A stretch of DNA of 64,000 nt from Dendrophyllia cribrosa (Eukaryota; Cnidaria; Anthozoa; Scleractinia; Dendrophylliidae): NCBI GenBank assembly GCA_024195265.1, contig JAJLRJ010000008.1, forward strand, positions 24,491,932 to 24,555,931, read 5' to 3'. Below, piece after piece: positions 1-11,800 of this stretch (position 1 is its first letter; each line of letters starts with the position of its first letter). The notes beneath the pieces were generated by a model. The model saw nothing but the letters and a program-made list of their open reading frames with translations, had not been told where the DNA came from and ran no database searches. Both the position numbers and the translations under genes were made by a program.

Positions 1-1788
1 CGGAAGTTGTCTGAAAATGTAAAAGCACACGATTTTTCACGAATTGGAATTTCAGACTTTACCGTTGGCGACAAATTTTCGCGCATCCCGAGCAAGTTTC
101 TGTCCGGTTTTTCACGTACGTACCTTAATTATAAAACTACATGAACAGCAACCCTTCTATTATTCCCTTGGGAATGGTGTCCCCTCGGACGACCCATTTT
201 TCTAAACCGAACAGTTCCCATGTACCGCATGTTTGTTTTTAAGCAGGATATGGTCTCCTTGTCTAGAGTTATGACAGGGTAGAGTTGCATTTTCAAAGAC
301 GAGTTTGTAATCAATTTAGTTGAAATTCATTGATCTGAATAAATTGATTACATTTTCGAGAATGTTTTATCGCTAGAGTTTATTTTCACCGCATGTCATT
401 TTCACGGATCGTTGGAAAACCAGCGAAAATTAGATCCCGAGAAAAGTTGTAACGATCGAAATACCGCGATCCGCATTAAGTAATTACATCGCGAGGCAAA
501 TGGGGAAAAAAAAAGCTACAGCATTATCTAATCTAATCTAATCTTGATCGTCTTTCCACAATCGAGAAATGTTGTTTTGTTAATTCTAGAAAATTTATAA
601 TTTTTTTTTTTCAAAATTGGTTTCAATGGTCAGGTTGTGAAATCGGTTCATTACACCATAACTCAGTCTAAATTAAAATGTCATCGCAGTAGACAATAAA
701 CAAATTGGAAGTGTATCTTATTATCAATTATCGAAAAAAAAATTCCTACCTTAGTATAATAATTCCCGTTTGTTTGCTTATCATCCTGCCGGAAGGAAAA
801 GAAAGAACTTAGAGAAACAGCCCGTTGATAAAGCCCTCAGGGATTCTTGTTCTACCAACTCAAACCAATGTTTGAATGGCTCTGAACAAAGGATGTTCAG
901 TTTGCTTGACTAGATTAAGGTTTCTTTAACAAACACATTCCAAATGTCACGATTACAGGTCACTAGAATTGCGCACCCAAATGAACCATATTTTCACTGA
1001 AGAAATATTTTAAGCCTAAGCTCGTTGGTTGGTTAGTTGAGTTGTGAAATCGATTCAGTACAAGATAAGTCAGTTTAACTGAAAATGTCACCGCGTTAAA
1101 CAGTAAACAAATTGGCACAGTTTGCAGGAGCATACTGATTCTTTTTATGGTGTATCTGATCAGTTATCAATTCATGTATTGGAAAAAATACTAAATTCCT
1201 ACCTTTACCAAGATGAGTTCCGTTTGTTTGCTTTTCCCTTGTTTTTTACTGGTTTCTTGATGATGATAAACTACACTGACGAGGTATCCTGCCTTTAGGA
1301 ACAGAAAGAACGTAGAGAAAAAGCCCGTTGATAAATCCCTAAGGGCTTCTTGTTCTTGTTCAACTCAAACCAATGTTTGAATTGCTCTGAACAAAGGATG
1401 TTTAGTTTAGCTTGATTTCAAGATCAGACAAGTTTGTTATGTTCCAAGCACTACTAGGCAAGAAAAAATCAACTTGCTCTTTCCATTACTTTTCGCAATT
1501 ACAGTTGGTTAAAGCTTCCCTTGACTTAAAGATAACAAAAAATAACTTTTCATAGCCCGTTAAGTTGCAAACTATTTTTCACCTTTATCCTAGTGTATTT
1601 TGACAATTGTTTTGATCTTACCCATGCATCTCATTCAAATCACTACCAATATTTCTTCTAACTGATTACAAAAATAAAATGTCTCACGATTTTAAATTAA
1701 CAGTCCCCATTGCGAATGGAATAAGAAGATTCTATCCTACTGCTAAACATAAGTTCTTTTTTGCTTGGATTCAGATTTTTCGTTCTTG
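1..1788. other. Non-coding region downstream of the collagen/EAR gene
   Basis: No convincing coding exon was seen on either strand. The stretch holds a short TCTAA-type simple repeat near 527-545 and the diverged tandem duplication listed separately. It probably carries the 3' UTR and downstream flank of the minus-strand collagen/EAR gene, whose stop codon lies at 1792-1794. Confidence 0.5.
630..1420. repeat. Diverged tandem duplication (about 0.4 kb unit)
   Basis: Two blocks, about 633-912 and 1042-1420, share the same order of segments: a TTGTGAAATCG start, an AACAAATTGG segment, ATTCCTACCTT, CCGTTTGTTTGCTT, AAAGCCCGTTGATAAA and CTCAAACCAATGTTTGAAT. The right copy has extra sequence in the middle. 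On the minus strand both copies contain AAG/GTAGGAAT, which resembles a splice donor, so duplicated exons of an unrecognised gene are possible, but no open frame was convincing. Confidence 0.55.
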
Positions 1789-1791
1789 GCT

Positions 1792-2865
1792 CTATACCCA
1801 CTTGTACACGGCGCTGTTGATGTTGTGTTTTCTTTTCTGACTGTCGTAATAGTTTGCCACTGCCAGGTAGGTATGACCCTTGTACTCAAATGACGTCATA
1901 TCAAACGCTCCGTGTGTTGGAAACTCTTGGTACTTGATGAACCGTGCACCAGAGGCCTGGTACACAACTGACTGAGTGTTGTATTTCTGACTGTCACCAT
2001 GGTGATTGGCCACACCCAGGTAAGTTTGACCGCTGATCACAAATGGATGCCAGGCGATGGCTCCACGAGTAGGAATGGACTGGAACAGAACGAACTTGTT
2101 GCCATCCCACTTGTAAATGAAGGAGTCGGTGTTGTATTTACTTCCAGAGTAGTGGTTGGCAAAGACGAGGAATGTGTGGCCATTGATGTTGAAGGACTTC
2201 ACATCGTATGTTCCATAAGTCTCAAGAAACTGTAGTTTGACAAAGTGTCCTCCTGACCACTTGAACACAGTGGACTGAACAGAATACTTCTGTTGAGAGT
2301 TGTAACGGTTCGCAAATGCGATGAAAGTGTCATTGTTTATTACAAAAGCTTCACATCCCAGGGCACCTTCAGTTGGTATCTCCTGAAACTTGTTAAACTG
2401 GCCGCTGCTCCATTTGTAGATGACTGATATTATATCCATCATAGTGGTTTGCCACTGCGAGATAATTTTCGCCATTTATCGTGAAAAATGTGAAGTGATC
2501 TGCTCCTTTTGTAGGTATTTTCTGAAAGACGACAAACAGCTTTCCATTCCACTGATAAATTACGGAATCCAGTTGGTACGTTCCATCGTAATGATTAGCC
2601 ACAGCAAGGAAATGTTTATCAGCGATTGAAAAGTATTCAAGGCCACGAGCTCCTCTAGTTTGCAGGGTCTGATACAAAGTAAATTTTCCACTCGACTTGT
2701 CCATCTTGTAGACCATGGAGCCTGTCTTGAACTTGTTAATGTCGCCATAATGGTTTGCAAAAGCAAGAAAGAGACTCCCATCAATGGTGAAATGTTCCAC
2801 ATCTGATGCTCCTCGGGTTGGTAGATCTTGAAATTTCTCAAAGAAGTGAAAACCGGTTGTACAAT
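1792..2865 (-). CDS. Terminal exon: seven EAR (EPTP) repeats, one-base frame break
   Basis: The acceptor is CTTAG at 2870-2866, and the exon opens with AT to complete an Asp codon, giving DCTTGFHFFEKFQ. Seven repeats of about 47-50 residues follow, each with a FxI/xGxxxLAVANHY core and a SVIYKW-type strand. Examples are FLAFANHYGD, FLAVANHYDG, YLAVANHYDG, FIAFANRYNS, FLVFANHYSG, YLGVANHHGD and YLAVANYYDS. The frame runs from 2865 to about 2437, then shifts by one base between ANHYDGYNI and SVIYKWSSGQF and continues to the TAG at 1792. All else is intact, so recent loss or a base-call error is likelier than an old pseudogene. The last residues, AVYKWV, close the final blade. Confidence 0.85.
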
Positions 2866-5800
2866 CTAAGTTAAAATAGAAACAAAAACGAACGCCTGTA
2901 AGCGAGTTTTGGAGAAAAGCTGCTTTTATTCGCTGTTATCGGGGTCCTACTGAATAGGCGAGCATAATATAACAAAACTAAACATTATCAAGTTGTACTA
3001 ATTCATTGTTCTTTTGTTTTGCTTTTGTTTGATGTTTTTTTTTTCACGAATGTTTTGAGAACGTAAAATAGTTTTTTTCTACTGCTATAAGACGTTTTCT
3101 TTGTACATGTAAATTGAGCCGCTTTCATGAGCGCTTTAGAACATAATTAATGGAATATATTGTCCATTCAGCAGCTGCTTTCTCCTCTTAACAAACGAAC
3201 AAAAAGATACAAGAAGTTTTGATTTCCGTGAAGAGTCGCTTTGTGATGTTTTCTTAGGCCCGATTCAAACGTCGAACTTCTCATGTGCCGAATCTAATGC
3301 AAATGAGCAAAATCTATTGTTCTTGCTCATTTGCATTAGATTCGGCACATGTGAAGTTCGACGTTTGAACCGGACCTTACACCATCTTCACTGGACTAAA
3401 ACTTTATATCTCCCAACTCAAACGCCGGTATACACCTTATTCATAAATGGCGGCGGATTTATTATTCTTTTGTATTTATTTTAATTAGCCTCACAAGCCT
3501 CGTTAGCATGTGCAAAATTCAAAAGGATTTACACGCTAAAATGAGGCTAGTGAGGCAAATTAACATAGATATAAAAGAATCATGAATCGGTTGCCATTTA
3601 TGAATAAGGTGTATAACAAAACATTTAACGACTGGCCCCACGGGCAAAAAGTGAGTTGTTTCCCCTCGACCTCGACACGTGATCAGGTCGTACGCCTTAA
3701 AACCGTGGCAAATTTGCATTTATAATTTGTAACATTTTGCACTAAACTTGACACATATTTTTGAGTTGGGAGGTATAACAAAGTACTTAATGACTCGAAT
3801 GTGATATTAAAAATACAACAACAACAAAAATTTATTTTTCAAATAATAAAATACCGAAAATACAGCTAGTAGATTATGAAATTTACAGAGAAATCAATCA
3901 CTGCAGAAAACTTGGGTTCATCAACGTTTGAAGTAACAAAAACCGTATCGCAAATAAAAGTTAGGAAAAGTATTAACAATTTCATCCAGATCTTAGCCAT
4001 GACTGAAACGTTCAGTTGTGTAAAGTGATTAAAAATAGACAACTGAAAACAATGTTAAAGATAAAATGTTCTTACCGAGCGCACAACACGCTGGTTTACT
4101 GGAAAATGAGCCCTGAAATGAGTAAAGAACAATACAATACAATTGTTAATTTTTAATCATATGACTGTATTTTTAAGACAAACTGAATGAAAGGCTGGCG
4201 CTACGGCAATGGGCTGATTTATTTAAATTGTTATATATCATTGACAGGGTTTTTTCTGCCTTTGACTTAAATCTTTCAGTCTCTTCTCCTTGCTTGACAG
4301 AAGCCATTTTATTTATTAATAACTTTTCCAATAAAAAGTGCACTTAAAAAGTTAAGTAGTAAAGACAAAGATTGTAAAATAAAGAGATATTGCTCTGCCA
4401 TCTGAGTTTGTTTTTTTTTTCTTGACAGCATGAAAACAAAAGTTCTTTACTCTGTCTTGCAACCCCAACTCTCAAACACACATTGCAATCTTGGAAAGAA
4501 ACCAGACAGGTCCTTGCATAATTCCTTTAAGGTCCTCTAATACATGTTTTTGCAACAGGTATAGTTTAACAAGCAGATAAATAAAGTGGTATTGGTAGTT
4601 GTTTATAATAAAAATTAATTACCTTAGCATCACATGTTCCAGGCATTCCTTTCTGTCCTTGTTGTCCTTTTTCTCCTTGTGATCCTTTGAGTCCAGGAGA
4701 TCCTTTCTCTCCCTCAGTAAAAAAAGGTTAAATTAAAATTTATTAACGACATAATTGACAAAAATGCAGTGTTATCGTCTAGGCTAGTGTAGTTCTGTTG
4801 TTGTTGTTGACAATGACTGACATTTTGAAAGCTTGAGCAGAAGTAATCTTCAGAGTCATGAAAAACACGAAGACGCACTATAAAAGGAATAGCTCCGCCC
4901 CCGTTTCATTGTTTTTATTCTGAAATTAGCGCCATAAAAGTTTGAAATTCTCAAAGGAATTCCAAACCTCAACAAATTCTTCCATTGTGTTGAAAATGTT
5001 ATGGGGTTTGCCAAAAGCGACTAGTACAAACAAAGGCAAGTAAACCACACAGACAGATTAATCAAAAGCTGTCTTTATTCTCCACAAATTTTCACAGAGG
5101 TCCGTACGCGACGGCGGTTGATTGACAAATGATCTTGACGTACCTAAGGTATGCTCCTTTTATAGCGCGTCTTCGTGTTTATGAACACTTTAATTTTTTT
5201 TGCACTGATTCACCACAGTGGTAAGCTCAAATCATTAAATTATGAAGCATTCTATCAGCTTGAAATATTTTAAGGAAGAAAACCACAGGTAACCCAAGCT
5301 CCTAGTGTGAGAAACCGTATATTGAGAGTCTTTGTAAGTTTTAAAATATGAGCGTCACGTCACGGAGGCGTAACGTAACTGTCGCGCTTTGTGTAAAAGT
5401 TTTAGTTTCACTGATTTCTCTCTCTACATATATAGAGAGAAATCAATGAAACTAAAACTCCCTGGAATCGCTCCAAAATGGCCCCAGCAGACACAAGTAA
5501 TACATCAGGGAAACAAGGTAGGGGGGCCGGGGAAGAAGGGCATTTTTATTGTATTTTTATTCCCGATACCTTTGTGATTTGTGCAAATGTATGCAACATG
5601 GCTTCTCACACAAAGCTCCGCTGTTATGACGTTACACATAAGTGACGTACTGATACTCATATTACAAAACTCAAAAAGACACTCAATGTATGGTTTCTCA
5701 CACTAGGAGCTTGGGTTAGTTACACTGTACCTTTGAGCAAACCACTATAATTTTATTAAAACAAAAAAAACCAGACCACTCCAGTTTTTTCATCCTATAC

Positions 5801-8800
5801 ATAAATAGAATTCTCAGAAAAAATATATTAAGAAATTATTGAAGAATAATTATTGGAATTTTATATAAGTTGTGGTGCAATTTTGTCCTTGGTGCAAATT
5901 TTATTTTCCTTTGTTTAAAACTCATTATCACATTATCATACATTTCCATACCCAAAAACATTTCTAAAGGAAAATAAAATTTGCACCAAGGACAAAATTG
6001 CACCACAACATATAAATAGTTTACTACCTGCAGTGTTGATACACGGATTAGCACTTCAGGAAAAGAAAATTCTCTTTTGTTACAAAAAGATACTAAACTG
6101 GGCTCAAATAGAAGTGAAAGTTTAAAATTATTTAGAAAATATCTTCTTGGGTTAGGAAGATTAATTGCTATATTATTTTAGTTGTCTTTTTAAAAAATGC
6201 AAATCACAGTGCTTACTTTTCTGCTAACATTGCCACTGTTTCCTCCTATGCCTGGTTTACCCTTCTCTCCCTTAAAACATAAAATAATTAATTATAACAT
6301 TGCCATTGTTTCCTCCTATGCCTGGTTCTCCCTTCTCTCCCTTAAAACATAAAATAATTAATTATGACACAAACTCATACAAAGAATCATTCTTGGTTAT
6401 AAAAGCTTCCATAAAGGATAAAAATATTAAAACTTTACAGGCTGAAACTCCCCTGGGAGGAGGAGGGGGGCGGTACTCTCATATTACATACCGGTGAGCT
6501 AATATATGGTTATGTGCCGCTGTGAAGGGTAAGCTTTTTTCAAGCAGTTTAGTCCGGGATAGGGTATAGAAATTAGAGAGTTGGTCTAGAATAGGGTATA
6601 ATTTGCCAAGAAAATGGTCAGTGGTATAAAGAATTAACTCGGAAGAGAATGAGTCTTCCCAGCTATAAAACGGAAATAAAATCATCGCAGCAAGATCGAT
6701 TGTTGACAGATGGTTTCCCATTAAAAACACTAATAGTGATACAGTTCTCAAAGTAGCCAGTCTGGGATAGGGTAGGGATTTTTTTGTCTGGTCTCCAGAG
6801 GGATTTACTAGTAAGTAACGGAAGAGTATTCTTTAGATTGTTAATAATATTAATTTAAGTTTAAATTAACAAAAAATACAGAACATAAATACCTTAATCC
6901 CAGGATTCCCATCCCATCCTGGCATCCCTGATTCACCTTTCTCTCCCTAAAAAATAAAAAAGTATAACTTGGTTACCATGGTAACAAAATTGATGCGCTT
7001 TAGTTGGTGAGATAAGTGGCTTGAATATGCAATAATAACACCCCTTTCTTCCTTCTTGTAGAAACAGTCAGAAGAGTAAGTTAACTTAATTATATCCCAC
7101 AGACCAGCGAGAATAAACTCGTCTCTGTATTTTGGAAAATTTTCCAACTGAAATTTTGCAACCCTTATTTTATTCAATAGATTTTGATAATAGCTGTATG
7201 TACAGTTTCAATTTTCTGTCACAAAGCATTAAGTAATGATCCGCATAAGAAGGATAGTGCACGATGGAATGTCAACCATTTTCATTGTTACAACTAGTGA
7301 TCTCATTGGCCTAGACTCAAAAACCGCTGCTAAAAAGCTAAGGTTCAAGGTGCATAAAGTCTAATTTTTTTAAGGTTTCAAGTATTTTGAGACCCAATCG
7401 CACAACATGCAATTTTTAAAAGATATTGTATTTGGGGAACTTCATCAAAGAAGCAAAATTAGTAGCTATTGTCTTCTGCTATTCTGATTGGTTAAGCACG
7501 AACATTTCCTAAAATATATTTGACGCAAATGGATTTTCTGTATTTTTATAATGAAATATAATTATGAACCATCAGCCCCTCCTCTATTCTTCAAATCAAA
7601 GATATTCTATGTGGGAAAGAGCCATTGCCGCAGAACAATGAAGTTTACTATTAATAGTTCTTATGTGAAGCATTACTTAGTATAAACCTTCGACACTTCT
7701 AAAGTAACATTTTTTCCTTTAATTTTATTACCATTTTGTAGACAAGTTTCCATTCCAAAAAGGGACATTGTTGTATTGGATATTGGCACAAATAATCATA
7801 GTGATAAGATCACCAGACTTCAACTGTTTCACAATATGCCACTATGTGAATTCCTTAGGTCAGATGCCAGTGAGGAAAAAGCCAAAACGACATTAGTTTG
7901 AGTTGCAAGAACTGCCCTTTAACTTTTATCTTAACAATTGAAAATAACTTCTTTATTGACCAACCTTTCCTCTACTTGTTCCATCTCGTCCATCGCGGCC
8001 ATCTTTTCCTGTGTTGAAAACAATGATCCAAAGGAAATGTGAACAGATGTTAAACACTTACTGTACTAGCCATCAAATGTCAAGGGCAAATAGAAAGTTG
8101 CAAGGCTGTCTGCACAAATTTTTGAAGTACAGCTGGTGACTGGAAAAATACATGTACACCTGTCGCAATAATTGCCCTATTTTATTAAAGTCACTGGGGC
8201 CCAGTTCTAACAGTAATATCCGAGGAAAATCCAGGCCACTTCAATATCAATTGACAGAATTGCAAATCAAAGTAAATTTCATGTAATTATTGAGTTATCT
8301 TATTCCTCGCGAAGCGAGGGCCGAAGGCCCGAGCGTAGCGAGGTTAATAAATTTGACGGCCGAAGGCCGCTCGGGTGCTCGGGTCTCGTGAGCTGAGCGG
8401 CGCCAAATCGAGCGAAAAAGATATTTATATATTTATATATATATACTGAAGATGTCGTGCAGTTGCCTGGCAACAAAAATCGCGACCGCTGACAATGGCG
8501 CGCTCTCATGTTTATTCATGGCCGCGAATGGCAGTCGGGCTGTCTGTGAAAAAGTGTTTACTCTCGGTTAAACACGACCAATTTCTGATGCAAATGAGAA
8601 AGAACAGCAAACACAACAACGCTGGATTCAACAAGTGGCTAGAAATCCTTTCCCGAGAAGATTAACCACCAAAACCCCTCTGGAGCGAGAACGGCGACTT
8701 GAAATTCACGTAAATTCAGCGCGATCGAGCAACGAAGAAACAACGACAGCATTGATTACAAAGACTTCGAACAGCCTAGGCACATCGTTTGAGTTGGTTC

Positions 8801-11800
8801 AAACGCCTTGACCAAATGCCTCCATTAGAATTCTGAACGAAACCGATCAGAAGAGGCGACACCCACTTGAAGTGTTCGACAAAATGATTCTGTTTATAGA
8901 CGCAACGGGAGGCGGCAAGAATTACACGATCAGCTAAATACTCGTGACGAATATCTTTTATACGGTAGGGTAAAGCAAACACTTATTACAGGAAAGGCTC
9001 AAAGAAGAAGAACGATTAAGAAATCTAGCTCAAACCAACGCACTTTAATCTTCTCTTTAATGCTCTACAATTGAAACAACCTACATTTAAAGGCAAGTAT
9101 ACAACCCTCCATAAATTATTCTTTAATCTACCTTTTGCAAAAAAAAAAAAGATTTTAAGTAGCTAAACAACTGACAGGCAGATCATAAGAGGATATTTTT
9201 TCAATATAAAAAATTAGTACTCAAACACTGGAAACTATTGTCTTAGTACATGCTGTAAATTCTCGCTAAGGTCACTACGGAACTTTGATATACGATTAAA
9301 TGACATGGAAAGGTGCAAGAAAACTGGTCTGATCTGATGGAAGCCAAAACTCTTTCCAGCACAGATATATAGTTCTACAAAATGTATCCATGGTGTCAAC
9401 ATGTAATTTCTCTTTCAAATATGATCAAAACTACAGATAACACAGGTGGAAATTATTTCACAAATATACAACATTCGCATAATGTAGCATTATTTGTGAA
9501 TGAGCAGTGAGCGAAATATACTTTGTATATGTTGTAGTTAACTTTTTATCTCAGGTAATTTTAATTTTTCCATTGTTTTTGGGTATGGTAATATATGCTA
9601 ATGAATTTGAAACAAAGGAAAAACAAAAATTACCTGAAATAAAAAATTAACTACAACATATACGCTATCTTGAGTTTACGGCATTCCTTGCAAAATACGT
9701 CAATAAGAAATAATATTCAAATGGTTTAGTAAGGAGAATTTCTGTCTACAATTTTCATTTTGTAAGGAAAAAACAATTTTCTGTTAGCAATCGTGACCAG
9801 CTAATGTGAAGCAACTGTATAGATAAACACATGACACATCAACATTACTGCTTCACATTTATTATTGGAATGGTGATTAGTATCTCAAATCTCCTCACAA
9901 TATCAGTGTACGAACAAGTACATAGATTATGCAAATTGAGAACCTGATCACCTTTAACATGAGTTGTCTGTGGAAATTGAATACAAATTCACTGTAGTTA
10001 TGTGACTATGTGAACTGTATTGACACCAGTAAGGAGAATGTACATCTACAAATTAATTTTGATTTTTGAGATTTTTAAAACGGTTAACTTGTCATGAAGG
10101 CCTAAGTCCTGGTCTTAACCTACGAATTCTCCATCCTGGTCTCTACACATTGCTTAATGATATTTGCAGAGAATCTGTTGCTTCATCTTGAATATTCATG
10201 TTTAACTTTTGTAATTAATTTCGTAATTATTCTCATGACCTGTATCCAAAATATAGTTTTAACTCCTGCAATCTCAACCATTCAAGCAAATAGTGAATTG
10301 GATTAGCAATTATTTGATACACAGTATATAGAACAACAGCTACAGCAGTATGTAAAGGGAACTGGTTAATTTTGGGAGATAGCACTCACAAGCTTCGAAA
10401 AGGAAATTTAATCAAGACAGCAGGAGTTACCTGTATTCCTGATAAACAAACTTTCACCCAATCAAAATAAACAGAACACCACTGCATATTGTCCTGGACC
10501 CATGTCCACAACAATACTATACATCCACTTTCAGACCAATTTTCTTTCGGGCAAAAATTAATGAACAAAGGTTGGGGGGGGGGGGGGGGGGGGGGGTTGT
10601 GGAAATAAGGGCCCTAGGATCTTTTGATACCCAGTCCCATAGCAGTTACAGTGACCCACAGCTCACAACCCAAAACTGACCAGTACCAGTTCCCATTTAT
10701 TATAATTTAAGAATACAGGGCACTAAGTACAAGTTAAATCGAAGCGACTGGCGACAAGAATGTCTCAACTTTAAATTTCAGGGCCATTGCTGGCATGCAA
10801 CCCAACCTCTCCTCCAGTCAAATCAGAAATTCCATCTCTCCCACATCGCTAAAATTTAGCAGTGCATCCTCCCCCAAGCTTCGCGAGGTTCTGCGAGACA
10901 CGTATTTCTAGTTGGTAAATTTAATCTGATAGCAGTTTTATCAGAGCCATTATAATATCTTGTATTGAATTGAGTACGTTTTATACCTGATCTAAATTTC
11001 ACTAATGTATCTTCTTTTATTGCTGATGGTTGTACATGTAAGTCAAGGTCGTCTTAAAATAGCAAAAGCTTCTAAAAACGCATGGTCTTCAATGCACCTT
11101 ATCTTGAAAACAAGCATGGTGACCCCCCATTTTTTTGGTCTTTTTGGCAAAAGTTGATCTTTACCTTACAGCATGGCAAGTTTTAAAAAATCTGTACATG
11201 GGAATATTTTGAATGTGAATGTCCTTATAAATATTTTTAATATTGTTTTAATCATGGTAAATTAGCTGTTCATTGAACACTAGGACTTTAGCTGGTCCAC
11301 TACCCCATGTATAAATAGTGTTTTTTTTTGTTGTTGTTGTTTATCTTCATATATATTTAAAAGAAATTATCTGACCTGGTGACTAACTCCCCAATATTAT
11401 CCCAATATTAAATTAATTATCCCAATATTATAATTGGAGATCTATTTTTTAGTCTTTCTGTGATCATCATGATTCTAAATTGTACACCTGATTTAACCCT
11501 CGGACGTACACGCAAACTTATACCCTAACCGTGGTACAAAGGGGGGTTGTTGTGGCGCTGTTGGGGGTCCGTGCCGTCATCCAAAATTGTACTAAAAATT
11601 AACATTTAGCGGAAAAATGCGGAAATTGCAAAAATCATTTGCTAGAGTTTTTTTTTTTTGCTAGAGTTGCAAAATAACATACAATTAAACATTTTGATGA
11701 TTTTGGTAGCATTTTATATGTTTTTTCGCTGAAAAAGGTGAAAAACACGCATTTTTCTTCAAAAATGGGTTGACCACATGTTACATGTTGACCACATGTT

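Noticed and set aside
5478..5520. Plus-strand MAPADTSNTSGKQ start followed by GTAGGG, like a first coding exon
   Set aside because: It lies inside a TA-flanked foldback element, and no downstream plus-strand exon was found.
10386..10568. Minus-strand Trp/Cys-rich frame ending at a possible donor (ATACAG/GTAACT)
   Set aside because: No acceptor, no recognisable domain, and its phase does not fit the collagen exons on either side.
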